Position numbers and translations under genes: made by a program. 64,000 bases of DNA from contig NZ_JAKTNQ010000006.1 of NCBI RefSeq assembly GCF_022760835.1, positions 1 to 64,000 on the forward strand. Reading direction: 5' to 3'. The stretch comes from Thermus altitudinis (GTDB taxonomy: Bacteria > Deinococcota > Deinococci > Deinococcales > Thermaceae). This document shows, one piece after another, positions 8,102-16,238 of the stretch; within the stretch, counting starts at the first letter, position 1; each line of letters starts with the position of its first letter. Below the pieces are notes generated by a model. That model saw only the letters and a program-made list of their open reading frames with translations. It was not told the DNA's origin and searched no databases.

Positions 8102-9232
8102 TTACCTCCATTTCAAAAACTGCTGTACTACCTCCCGGGAGACCAGGCTCTCCTTTATGGCCCTTTCTGCCAAGAAAATGGGATAGAGATGCGCATGCCA
8201 GCGGCGGTCTTGACCATGGGGGGTAACGCTCCTTTCCGCCACCAGGGCGCAGGATAGGAGGTCGATGAGCTCTGAAGGCACCGCTTCTTGGGAGGGGTTG
8301 ACCAGCTCAGCTTTGACCACGCCCATCAGGGGGTAGTCCACCTGGGTTTGCTCCCGAAGGCGCACGTACCAGAAGACCAGTTTCCCTTGCCGGGCGCTAA
8401 AGGCGGCCGTGCGATGATAGGGCTTTAGGTCGGCAAGGAGCTTGTAGATGGACCGACGCTCGGCCCCTGGCCCACGACCGAATACAAATAGGGGATCTTT
8501 ACGAAAGTTCTTGGCTACCCCCAAGACGGGTTTGATTACACCGCTTTGCTCTAAATCTTTGAAGGTCGGTTGGAACTGAAGGGAACCATCCACCACCAGC
8601 CACTGGCTCAACTGCAGCTTAGGCAGAATCTGTCTAATAAGTTCTGCTTCTAGGTTGTGCATTTCAAACCGGACTTTGCCCGCGGCCTTGTTGCGGAGGT
8701 CGAAGTCGGACAGTACACCAGACACGATGTCCCGTTCCTCCAAATCCACGAGCGTTAAACCCGCCATCCGAGCGGCGTTTTCCAACTTGTTCCACAGTTC
8801 AGGGGAGAGGCGCTTTTTACCTGCAAGGAGTAGGTTCCGTATTTTTAAATCTTCCCGCCGCACCGAGCCATCATCCTTGCGGTGGAGGACACAGGCTCCT
8901 ATTTGGGCAAAGTGGATGGGGGATTCCCGTTCGTGTTCCAGGAGGGTGCCGAGGAAGAAGGAGCGAAAGGAGCCATCCAAAAAGTATCGGAAGAGATGCC
9001 TCTTGTGTCGGGGAAGAGGTAGGGTGGGTCGGTAGAGGGCAGGCCGGGTTCCGTCCTGGCTTTTCTCAAAGATGGTGTCGAAGACACGCTCCTCTTCGTT
9101 GAGGGCTTGATCCTCTCGCTCCTCAAAATCGGGCCGCTCGAGGTCCTCTACCGCTCCCCCTACGGCGGAGAGCACTTCTACCTCTTTGGCTAGATTTCCC
9201 AGGACTTCCCGTAGGTTCCTTAGGGGCGTCAT
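8102..9232 (-). CDS. nurA: NurA-family nuclease
   Basis: A 376-residue protein of the NurA nuclease family, Mn-dependent 5'-3' exonuclease/endonucleases that act with HerA on DNA ends. The first catalytic motif FLDGSFRSF has its DGS at 86-88. A second VVDGSLQF is at 213-220, and the C-terminal WHAHLYPIFLAERA helix matches the conserved YP..L..A signature. The ATG at 9232 was chosen because it overlaps the methyltransferase stop (ATGA, 9229-9232); a longer frame from 9313 would lie inside that gene. The direct HerA partner gene follows. Base use is A/T-richer than in the flanking core genes. Confidence 0.82.
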   Translation of the reverse strand: MTPLRNLREVLGNLAKEVEVLSAVGGAVEDLERPDFEEREDQALNEEERVFDTIFEKSQDGTRPALYRPTLPLPRHKRHLFRYFLDGSFRSFFLGTLLEHERESPIHFAQIGACVLHRKDDGSVRREDLKIRNLLLAGKKRLSPELWNKLENAARMAGLTLVDLEERDIVSGVLSDFDLRNKAAGKVRFEMHNLEAELIRQILPKLQLSQWLVVDGSLQFQPTFKDLEQSGVIKPVLGVAKNFRKDPLFVFGRGPGAERRSIYKLLADLKPYHRTAAFSARQGKLVFWYVRLREQTQVDYPLMGVVKAELVNPSQEAVPSELIDLLSCALVAERSVTPHGQDRRWHAHLYPIFLAERAIKESLVSREVVQQFLKWR

Positions 9233-12200
9233 ACGCTCGCCTCTGTGGCCACACCCGAAAGCTCCCGGAGGCTTTCTTGGATGCTCTTGAGTTCCTCCGG
9301 GGTCAAGTTCCAAAGCTTGCGGGCTTCCTCATCGATCTGGGCCTCGAGATCCCTCACCCTTTTCTCATCCCCCGCCTTGGCCGCCTCGTGCGCCGCCTCC
9401 GATAACTCCGAAAGCCGCCGATGCACCGGGTTGGAGGGGTCGTAGCGCGGGATGCGTATGTAGTCCATGAGGTGTGGCGCAAACTGTGTTTGTATCGAGT
9501 ATCCCTGGGCAACGAATCGAACTAAGGCACTGTTGAGTAACGCGCAAATAAAGTACGCTTCGGGAGCGTCCCTGCATGAGACTAACACCAACTTGTGGTC
9601 AGGCACAACCGGTTTGTTATTCCAGCGCCCCACCACACTCGCAGTCAACTCCGACGCCACTTCTCGCCAAACGACTTTCCAGTCGGCAAAAGTGTAATCA
9701 CCCACATTGAAGATAGAATAAAACGGCCCGGCTTCCACGACAGCTCCACTGCTGCCCTTGCGAACAAAGTATCGCCGAAAGATTGCACTACTTCGCAAGA
9801 CTTGCTCAAACCGCTTGAGGTAGCCGTAGGTGCGCGGGTAATGGGTTTGCATTTCTTTTTCGTCAATGCCACGTCGCTTAACCGGGTCCTGAACCATCAG
9901 GATGAGCGCCGAGGGTTCAGCCCGCCAGCGCTGGACGTCCCGCCCGCGCAGGAGCGGATAGAGCAGGTCGGGCTCGATGGCTTCGGTTACCTCCTCCACC
10001 TTGACCTTGGCTCCCTCGGTCAGGTTGCGTACTACCACGAGTCCATCAGGGCGTTCCAGGACTATCTCCACCCAGTAAACTGAGTTAACACTTGCTGTAA
10101 CACCCTTGCGGGCTTTATAGTCTGAGGGGCCAAATATCTTCCTCACCGCACGCAACGCCTTCGGGCGTGCGGTAAGCCAGGGGGAGGTGGGGTCGTTGGG
10201 GTCCACGGGCTCGGCCTGAAAGTTGAGCCGGTGCGTAGCAGAGAGCACCTCTTCGAAGGTGCTCTCGTAGGTGAAGCGGGCGCCCTTTTTCTTGCGCCAG
10301 ACGGTGTAGGGCACGGGGTAGCGGGTGGGTTTCCCCTTCTCCAGCACCATCACCGCTGTGCGGTTGGAGGCACCTTCGAAGGGGTTGAGGTCCACCATAT
10401 CGTCCACGTGCACCATGCGGAGGGGGATGTTGCCGCCATTGCCCGTGGGGATGCTCAGCCGGCGGAAGCCGGCCCCGGCTCCCGCAGTCTTGAAGAGCGA
10501 CTGCGTGATGACAAAGCCGAGTTTCCCGCCTTTCCTAAGTAGCCTGTCCATCACTGTGTACGTCATTAACATTGAGATGTCCTTTTTCCCTTTGCCCAGA
10601 ATCGTGTCCATCCCGCTGTGGGGAAAGAGACCATAGCGTTCCCAGATTGGTTTGATTGCCTGGCGGTAGCCATCAGGCAGGTGCTCCCAGTTGATCCACG
10701 GCGGGTTGCCGATGATGTAGTCAAACTGTCCCACGGTGAGGGGAGCAAAGTTGTTCTTAAGAAGGCGTGCCCAAAGGCCATTTAGGCCCTTTCGGTGGAG
10801 GTCCAAGAGGCGTTCATAAAGGTCTTTAGTTAGCTTTTGGGCATCTTCATCCCATTCTTTGGCCTCGAGGCCCAGCTCCTTGCGGGTTCTTTCCAGGAAG
10901 ACCTCAGCATTCACTTCAGACCGTACACTCTCTTCCAAAATCTCGCAAAAGCGGTCGAAGCGTTTTGGAGCGGCCACCAGCACCGTCGGCACCCGGAATT
11001 CCCCCACGGCAGTGGGGAAGAGGTAAACTCCCCTGTTGATTAGGTCTTGCCCCTCGGCAGGCGTGCGCACGGAGTCAGCCAGGTAGATGGGAATGGCAAT
11101 ATCCCCTTGGCGGTACTGGAGAAGATCGGCGATGGCCAGGACGTAGTTCACCCGTGCTGTGAGCACGGCCAGGGGGTTGAGATCGAAACCCACCACGTTC
11201 GTGAGTATCGCCTCTAAAAGCACGTTTTCCGGGACCATGAGCAACCGCCCAAGTTCCAGCATCCTTCCTATGACGAGGATGGGGAAAGTGCCGGAGCCAC
11301 AAGCGGGGTCCAGAAAACGGGTGTGCAGGAGTTTTTGGCGCATCCCCTCGTCGTTGGGGGAAGGGGTTGCGCCAAAAAAGCGGTTGTCCAGCTGCACCAA
11401 AAGGCGCCACGCTAGCCAGTCCGGCGTGTAGTACTCTCCCAAGTTGTGGCGGATTTCCCGAGGCAAAAGGTAGTGGTAAAGCTTCTTAAAGAGGTCCCGG
11501 GTTTCCTCCGGAAGGAGGGAGAGGGTGGTGGGGTCGTACTCGTTTAGGCGTTCGATGAGGGTGCGAAGGGCCTGCTCCATCTTTTCATTCCAGGCGTGGA
11601 GGTACCAAGCGAAGAAGTCGCCCTCCAAAAGGTTGAGGATGCCGTATTGCCGGAAAATGCCTCCGGATTCCATTTCCCCCAGCCTTTTCCGAAGGGTTTC
11701 CCCATCCGTTACGGCCAGATCTGAAAACTGGGGTGCCCCTAGTTTAACCCCCATGTGGCGGGAAAGGGCCAACCAAGCAAGTAGCTTGGCCAGCAGAGCA
11801 AAATACGTGTGTAAGACGAAGAAGAAGCGCTCAGCTTCTTCGGAAGTTTGGATGGTTAGGCCTGCTTTGCGCACCCATTTTTTGAGGGGCTCCAGTTTGC
11901 GCCCACCGAAAGCCTCAGAGTAATCGATGGCTTCGCTGAAAAAGATTCGCCATTGCTCAAAGAGTTGACGGACCAGACCTGGTTCCGCCAAAGCCTTTTC
12001 CAAGGCTTGATAGAGCCCTCGCAGGATGTTCTGGGTGCGCAGCTGCTCTATGCTGAAGTCCCGATTTAGGTTTTCCGAGGTCAGGGCGATGCCCGAGGCC
12101 AGGCCCGCAAGCCAAGTGAGGAGGCGCCGAAGCGAGTGGAGATTAACCTCTACGGGGGGTTCTTCCACCCATCTTTCCCCCATGTGGCGCACGAAGATGA

Positions 12201-12576
12201 GATAGTGACCGTCAAAGGCCACACCCGCTAAGCGCTCCTTGGCATGACGTTCCTTTTGGGCGATGCCGGCGAGGTAATCCTTGACCTGTTGTACCGCATG
12301 CCGGGTGGCGGCATCCGGTCTGGGCTTAAGAACGCCAGGGCGTTCGTACTCGATGACCAGCCGGTTGAAGACGGCATCCGCCCGTCCTTGCGCCAGGGTG
12401 TACTCCTGGCGGATTAGGGGCTGGAGGCCGATCTCTTTTAAGAAGCTTTCAAAAATAGGCTCTACCACACGGCGAAACTCGGCCTCGTTGGGGTCTTGGC
12501 CTTGAATCCGGTTTATGCTCTCAGCGAGCTTAGACGCGTACCTGTCGATGATATCTTCCCTATCATGAGGGCTCAT
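9229..12576 (-). CDS. Eco57I-like DNA methyltransferase with N-terminal nuclease-like region
   Basis: An 1115-residue protein built like a type IIG restriction-modification enzyme. An N-terminal region carries RADAVFNRLVIEYERPG (65-81), resembling a PD-(D/E)XK nuclease core but with EYE where E.K is expected. A long helical linker follows. The N6-adenine methyltransferase domain starts with LGEYYTP (379-385). SAM-binding motif I DPACGSGTF is at 423-431, GFDLNPLAV at 463-471, and catalytic motif IV NPPW at 624-627. The last 250 residues look like a TaqI/Eco57I-type target-recognition region (ALLNSALVRF, QTQFAPHLMDYIRIP). No separate specificity or restriction gene is nearby. It is first in the operon, coupled by ATGA to nurA, behind a TTGATT/TATAAT promoter. 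Confidence 0.88.
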   Translation of the reverse strand: MSPHDREDIIDRYASKLAESINRIQGQDPNEAEFRRVVEPIFESFLKEIGLQPLIRQEYTLAQGRADAVFNRLVIEYERPGVLKPRPDAATRHAVQQVKDYLAGIAQKERHAKERLAGVAFDGHYLIFVRHMGERWVEEPPVEVNLHSLRRLLTWLAGLASGIALTSENLNRDFSIEQLRTQNILRGLYQALEKALAEPGLVRQLFEQWRIFFSEAIDYSEAFGGRKLEPLKKWVRKAGLTIQTSEEAERFFFVLHTYFALLAKLLAWLALSRHMGVKLGAPQFSDLAVTDGETLRKRLGEMESGGIFRQYGILNLLEGDFFAWYLHAWNEKMEQALRTLIERLNEYDPTTLSLLPEETRDLFKKLYHYLLPREIRHNLGEYYTPDWLAWRLLVQLDNRFFGATPSPNDEGMRQKLLHTRFLDPACGSGTFPILVIGRMLELGRLLMVPENVLLEAILTNVVGFDLNPLAVLTARVNYVLAIADLLQYRQGDIAIPIYLADSVRTPAEGQDLINRGVYLFPTAVGEFRVPTVLVAAPKRFDRFCEILEESVRSEVNAEVFLERTRKELGLEAKEWDEDAQKLTKDLYERLLDLHRKGLNGLWARLLKNNFAPLTVGQFDYIIGNPPWINWEHLPDGYRQAIKPIWERYGLFPHSGMDTILGKGKKDISMLMTYTVMDRLLRKGGKLGFVITQSLFKTAGAGAGFRRLSIPTGNGGNIPLRMVHVDDMVDLNPFEGASNRTAVMVLEKGKPTRYPVPYTVWRKKKGARFTYESTFEEVLSATHRLNFQAEPVDPNDPTSPWLTARPKALRAVRKIFGPSDYKARKGVTASVNSVYWVEIVLERPDGLVVVRNLTEGAKVKVEEVTEAIEPDLLYPLLRGRDVQRWRAEPSALILMVQDPVKRRGIDEKEMQTHYPRTYGYLKRFEQVLRSSAIFRRYFVRKGSSGAVVEAGPFYSIFNVGDYTFADWKVVWREVASELTASVVGRWNNKPVVPDHKLVLVSCRDAPEAYFICALLNSALVRFVAQGYSIQTQFAPHLMDYIRIPRYDPSNPVHRRLSELSEAAHEAAKAGDEKRVRDLEAQIDEEARKLWNLTPEELKSIQESLRELSGVATEASV

Positions 12577-12584
12577 TTGCCCGC

Positions 12585-12614
12585 ATTATAGGTTGGCAGT
12601 TGTGGGGAAATCAA
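12585..12614 (-). promoter_or_regulatory. Promoter of the methyltransferase-nurA-herA operon
   Basis: On the minus strand, TTGATT (12614-12609) and consensus TATAAT (12590-12585) are 18 bases apart. The ATG at 12576 is 8 bases after the -10 box and has no ribosome-binding sequence, so the message is probably leaderless. It is one of the few near-consensus promoters in the window. Confidence 0.75.
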
Positions 12615-12651
12615 ACAGGCTAGGGGATGGGTGGCCCTAGATGGGCTTGGC

Positions 12652-13566
12652 CTACGTCTCCAATAGCGCCTCCACAAAGGCCTCCGCGTCAAAGGGCTGG
12701 AGGTCGTCAGGGCCTTCCCCCACCCCGATGAACTTGATGGGCACCCTTAGGGTGCGCACGATGGGGATGAGGACCCCGCCCTTGGCGGTGCCGTCCAGCT
12801 TGGTGACGATCACCCCGGTGAGCCCCACCGCCTCGTGGAAGCGCTTGGCCTGTTCCAGGCCGTTTTGCCCGGTGACGGCGTCCAGCACCAGCCAAACCTC
12901 TTTGGGCTCCCCGGGGTCTGCCTTGGCGATGGCCCGCTTCACCTTTTTTAGCTCCTCCATGAGGTTGTGTTTGGTGTGGAGGCGGCCTGCGGTGTCCACC
13001 AGGAGGAGATCGTAACCCCGGGCCTTGCGGGCGCTGGCGGCATCAAAGGCCAAGGCGGCGGGGTCGGCGCCTTCCGGCCCTTGGATCACGGGGATGTCCA
13101 GGCGTTTCCCCCATTCGGAAAGCTGAGCCCCCCCGGCGGCGCGGAAGGTGTCCCCGGCACAGAACATGACCTTCTTGCCCAGGTTTCGGTAGTAGCGGCC
13201 CAGCTTGGCGATGGTGGTGGTCTTGCCCACCCCGTTCACCCCCACCATGAGGACCACGTGCCCCTGGGGTTCTATGGGCTTGGGGTTTTGCGGCCGGAAG
13301 CCGAGTTTCCTTAGGGTGGCCCGGCGCTCGTCCGGCTCCAGCATCTGCACGAGCTTCTCCTTGACCGCCTCCTTCAGGTCCTTCCGCCCCGAGGCCTTCA
13401 CCTCGGCGAGGAGCTCTTCGGTGGCCTCGAGGCCCACATCGGCGGCCAGGAGGGCCATCTCCAGCTCCTCCAAGACCTCTTCGGGACTTCCCCCCCAGGG
13501 GATGGCCTTGAGGAGGGTTTCCCGGGTTTTGGCCAGTCCGGCCTTTAGTCGGTCAAAAAAGCCCAT
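12652..13566 (-). CDS. ftsY: Signal recognition particle receptor FtsY
   Basis: SRP receptor GTPase that docks Ffh-ribosome complexes at the membrane for co-translational insertion. The protein has 304 residues, a compact form without the long acidic A domain, as in Thermus. The NG domain shows G1 GVNGVGKT at 109-116, DTFRAAGGAQL at 139-149, G3 DTAGR at 191-195 and G4 TKLDGTAKGG at 255-264. The ATG at 13566 opens MGFFDRLKAGL, the usual membrane-targeting start. It lies 27 bp downstream of the beta-barrel-like gene and is probably in the gltX transcript. Identification is secure. Confidence 0.97.
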   Translation of the reverse strand: MGFFDRLKAGLAKTRETLLKAIPWGGSPEEVLEELEMALLAADVGLEATEELLAEVKASGRKDLKEAVKEKLVQMLEPDERRATLRKLGFRPQNPKPIEPQGHVVLMVGVNGVGKTTTIAKLGRYYRNLGKKVMFCAGDTFRAAGGAQLSEWGKRLDIPVIQGPEGADPAALAFDAASARKARGYDLLLVDTAGRLHTKHNLMEELKKVKRAIAKADPGEPKEVWLVLDAVTGQNGLEQAKRFHEAVGLTGVIVTKLDGTAKGGVLIPIVRTLRVPIKFIGVGEGPDDLQPFDAEAFVEALLET

Positions 13567-13593
13567 GGATTCCTTTGGCGCCGGTTTTTAGGC

Positions 13594-14034
13594 CTAACGG
13601 AAGCTCACCCCCAAGGCGAACTGCCAGACCTTGGGGAAGTCGGCGAAGCCATAAACGTAGGTGGCCTCCAGGAAAAGGCCCGTGAAGGGGTCCAGAAGCC
13701 CCTCCAACCCCCCGGTAAAGCTCACCCCAGCGGTAAGGCTTGGCCCCACCACCGCGCTGAGCCCCCCGCCGAAGTAGGGGAGGAGGCCTGCCAAGGTGGG
13801 GTCGTACTGGCCTAGGTCGGGCTTGAAATGGAGGGCGGCCTCGAGGGCCACCCCTGGGGGTTCCGGAGCCAGCATGGCGGCAAGCCGGCCCGAGAGGTTC
13901 TGCCTCAGGCGATTTTCCAGCCCGGCTCCAAAGGTCAGGCCCAGACCTTCCCCGTAGCCAAAGCGCATCTGGATGGCCGTTTGGGCGTAGGCTAGGCCAA
14001 GGAGGGCGGCAAGGAGGAGAAAAGCCCGCTTCAT
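13594..14034 (-). CDS. Small exported beta-barrel-like protein, unknown
   Basis: A 146-residue protein with a clear signal peptide (MKRAFLLLAALLGLAYA, cleavage after residue 17). The rest alternates hydrophobic and glycine-rich strands and ends ALGVSFR, an aromatic residue near the end as in outer-membrane barrels. I infer a small outer-membrane beta-barrel protein but cannot name it. The ATG at 14034 is 7 bases after TATACT, and that box overlaps the TGA stop of gltX, so it seems to have its own leaderless transcript besides any read-through from gltX. Confidence 0.75.
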   Translation of the reverse strand: MKRAFLLLAALLGLAYAQTAIQMRFGYGEGLGLTFGAGLENRLRQNLSGRLAAMLAPEPPGVALEAALHFKPDLGQYDPTLAGLLPYFGGGLSAVVGPSLTAGVSFTGGLEGLLDPFTGLFLEATYVYGFADFPKVWQFALGVSFR

Positions 14035-14039
14035 GGCCC

Positions 14040-15452
14040 TCAGTATACCCCTAGGGCCCGTTCCAGGCGGGAAAGTACCCGCTCCTTGCCCAATAGGGCC
14101 ATGATCTCAAAAAGCCCCGGGGTTTCCAGGCTTCCCGTGAGGGCCGCCCTTAAGGGCTGGGCCACCTGGCCAAGCTTGAGGCCTTTTTCCTGGGCCAAGC
14201 CCCGGAGAAGGGCGTCCAAGGCGGCCTCGCTCCAGTCCTCCTGGGCCCTTAGCCGGGCCTCCACCTCCTTTAGGATGGGAAGGCCTTCCCGCAGCTTCTC
14301 CAGGGCTTTGTCCGCAAAGGGGTAGTCCTCGCTGAAGAGGTACGGGGCCTTTTGCGGAAGTTCCTTCAAGGTGTCAAACCGGGGACGCATGAGCTCCACC
14401 GCCCGCCTTAAATAGGCCTCGTCCGGCCAAGACAGCCCCGCTTCTCTCAGGAAGGGCTTCACCCTTTCCGCCACCTCCTCCAGGGGGAGGACCTCGCGGA
14501 TGTACTTGCCGTTGAGCCAGCGCAGCTTCTCCAGGTCAAAGACCGGGCCCCCCAGGGAAACCCGCTCCCAGGTGAAGGCCTGGATGAGCTCCTCCAGGGT
14601 GAAGATCTCCCGCCCATCGGGCATGGAGAAGCCCATGAGGGCCAGGTAGTTGCGTAGGGCCTCGGGCAAAAAGCCTTCGGCCCGGTACCACTCCAAGGAG
14701 GTGTGGCTTTTCCGCTTGCTGATCTTGGTCTTGTCCGGATTCCTCAGGAGGGGCATGTGGTAGAACTTGGGTACCTCCCAGCCAAAGGCCTGGTAGAGGA
14801 GGACGTGGATGGGCGTGGAAACCAGCCACTCCTCAGCCCGGATCACGTCCGTCACCCCCATGAGGTGGTCGTCCACCACGTTGGCCAGGTGGTAGGTGGG
14901 GTAGCCGTCGGACTTGAGGAGGACCACGTCAGGGATCTCCCCGTTGTCGTAGACCACCACCCCCCTAAGTTCGTCCTTCACCTCCGTGGTGCCGGGCCTG
15001 GGCACCTTAAGGCGGATCACGTGGGGCTCGCCCCTTTTGGCCCGTTCCTCCGCTTCCTCAGGAGGGATGTTCCGGGCGCGGCCGTCGTAGCCCCCCTTCT
15101 CCTTGCGGATCCTTTCCAACTCCTCGGGGGTTTCAAAGGCCCGGTAGGCCCATCCCCGCCTTAGGAGCTCCTCGGCGTGTTCCCGGTAAAGGGGAAGCCT
15201 TTCCGACTGGCGATAGGGCCCGTGGGGCCCGCCGATGTCGGGGCCTTCGTCGTAGGGGATGCCAAGCCACTTTAGGGCGGCCAGGATGCGTTCCTCCGCC
15301 CCCGGCACATAGCGGGTGCGGTCGGTGTCCTCTATGCGCACCAGGAAACGGCCCCCGTTTTTCTTAGCCCACACGTAGTTGAAAAGGGCGATATACGCTG
15401 TCCCCACATGGGGGTCCCCCGTGGGGCTTGGGGCGATGCGGGTCACCACCAT
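14040..15452 (-). CDS. gltX: Glutamyl-tRNA synthetase
   Basis: Class Ic aminoacyl-tRNA synthetase charging tRNA-Glu. The protein has 470 residues. The HIGH-type motif is [11 protein letters not shown] at 8-18, and the KMSKS-type loop is KISKRK near residue 243. The C-terminal half contains the helical anticodon-binding domains. The start [12 protein letters not shown] matches the well-known Thermus enzyme. The minus-strand region above the ATG has GATAAT 9 bases upstream as a possible -10. It is divergent from lptB, with only 54 bp between the two starts. Confidence 0.98.
   Translation of the reverse strand: MVVTRIAPSPTGDPHVGTAYIALFNYVWAKKNGGRFLVRIEDTDRTRYVPGAEERILAALKWLGIPYDEGPDIGGPHGPYRQSERLPLYREHAEELLRRGWAYRAFETPEELERIRKEKGGYDGRARNIPPEEAEERAKRGEPHVIRLKVPRPGTTEVKDELRGVVVYDNGEIPDVVLLKSDGYPTYHLANVVDDHLMGVTDVIRAEEWLVSTPIHVLLYQAFGWEVPKFYHMPLLRNPDKTKISKRKSHTSLEWYRAEGFLPEALRNYLALMGFSMPDGREIFTLEELIQAFTWERVSLGGPVFDLEKLRWLNGKYIREVLPLEEVAERVKPFLREAGLSWPDEAYLRRAVELMRPRFDTLKELPQKAPYLFSEDYPFADKALEKLREGLPILKEVEARLRAQEDWSEAALDALLRGLAQEKGLKLGQVAQPLRAALTGSLETPGLFEIMALLGKERVLSRLERALGVY
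14042..14047 (-). promoter_or_regulatory. -10 box (TATACT) overlapping the gltX stop
   Basis: TATACT on the minus strand ends 7 bases before the ATG at 14034. Its last base is the first base of the gltX stop codon (14042-14040). Confidence 0.55.
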
Positions 15453-15506
15453 ACCTCGCCCATTATCTCACCCAGGGCTAAAGGTTGGGCCTTACCCTGG
15501 GAGGTA

Positions 15507-16235
15507 ATGGACGGGGAGCTTTTGGCCAAGGGGTTGCGCAAGCGCTACGGCCCCAGGGAGGTGGTGCGGGGGGTGGACCTGAGCCTCAAGCGGGGGGAGA
15601 TCGTGGCCCTCTTCGGCCCCAACGGGGCGGGGAAGACCACCACCTTCTACATGGTGGTGGGGTTTATCCGGCCTACTGCGGGGAGCATTTTTCTGAAAGG
15701 GCAGGAGGTGGGCCGCCTCCCCATGTACCGCCGGGCCCGGCTGGGCCTGGGGTATCTCCCCCAGGAGCCCTCCGCCTTTCGGCGCATGACCGTTTTGGAA
15801 AACCTCCTGGCCGTTTTGGAGTTCCAGCCCCTTTCCCGCAAGGAGCAGCTGGAGAAGGCCAAGGCCCTTTTGGAGGAGCTTTCCATCTATCACCTCAAGG
15901 ACCAGATGGCCTACGCCCTTTCCGGGGGGGAAAGAAGGCGGCTGGAGATGGCCAGAGCCCTTTGTACCGACCCAGACTTCATCCTTCTGGACGAACCCTT
16001 CACCGGAGTGGACCCGAAAAACGTGAAGGAGATCCAAAAGGTCATCGCTGAACTTCGGGAGAGGCGGGGGGTGGGGGTGTTCATCACCGATCACGCGGTG
16101 CGGGAGACCCTGGCCATCACCGACCGGGTCTATGTGATGTACGATGGCCAGATCCTCTTCCACGGCGACCCCGAGACCTTTGCCCGGGACCAGGGGGTGA
16201 GGAGGCACTACCTGGGGGAAGACTACGAGCTTTAG
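15507..16235 (+). CDS. lptB: LPS-export-type ABC transporter ATPase LptB
   Basis: ATPase subunit of a lipopolysaccharide-export-type transporter, cytoplasmic side of the inner membrane. The protein has 242 residues. Walker [10 protein letters not shown] is at 37-45, then a Q-loop, signature [15 protein letters not shown] near 136-150, Walker [14 protein letters not shown], and an H-loop near TDHAVRETL. The sequence follows LptB/YhbG more closely than amino-acid transporters, for example [10 protein letters not shown]. The ATG at 15507 follows GGGAGG. An upstream in-frame ATG at 15408 lies inside gltX and is rejected. DUF3084 follows 3 bases later. Confidence 0.9.
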   Translation: MDGELLAKGLRKRYGPREVVRGVDLSLKRGEIVALFGPNGAGKTTTFYMVVGFIRPTAGSIFLKGQEVGRLPMYRRARLGLGYLPQEPSAFRRMTVLENLLAVLEFQPLSRKEQLEKAKALLEELSIYHLKDQMAYALSGGERRRLEMARALCTDPDFILLDEPFTGVDPKNVKEIQKVIAELRERRGVGVFITDHAVRETLAITDRVYVMYDGQILFHGDPETFARDQGVRRHYLGEDYEL

Positions 16236-16238
16236 GCC

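Noticed and set aside
9229-12576. Type I restriction HsdM or BREX PglX assignment
   Set aside because: No HsdS, HsdR, PglZ or BrxC gene is adjacent, and the N-terminal nuclease-like region plus C-terminal recognition region fit an Eco57I/type IIG plan better.
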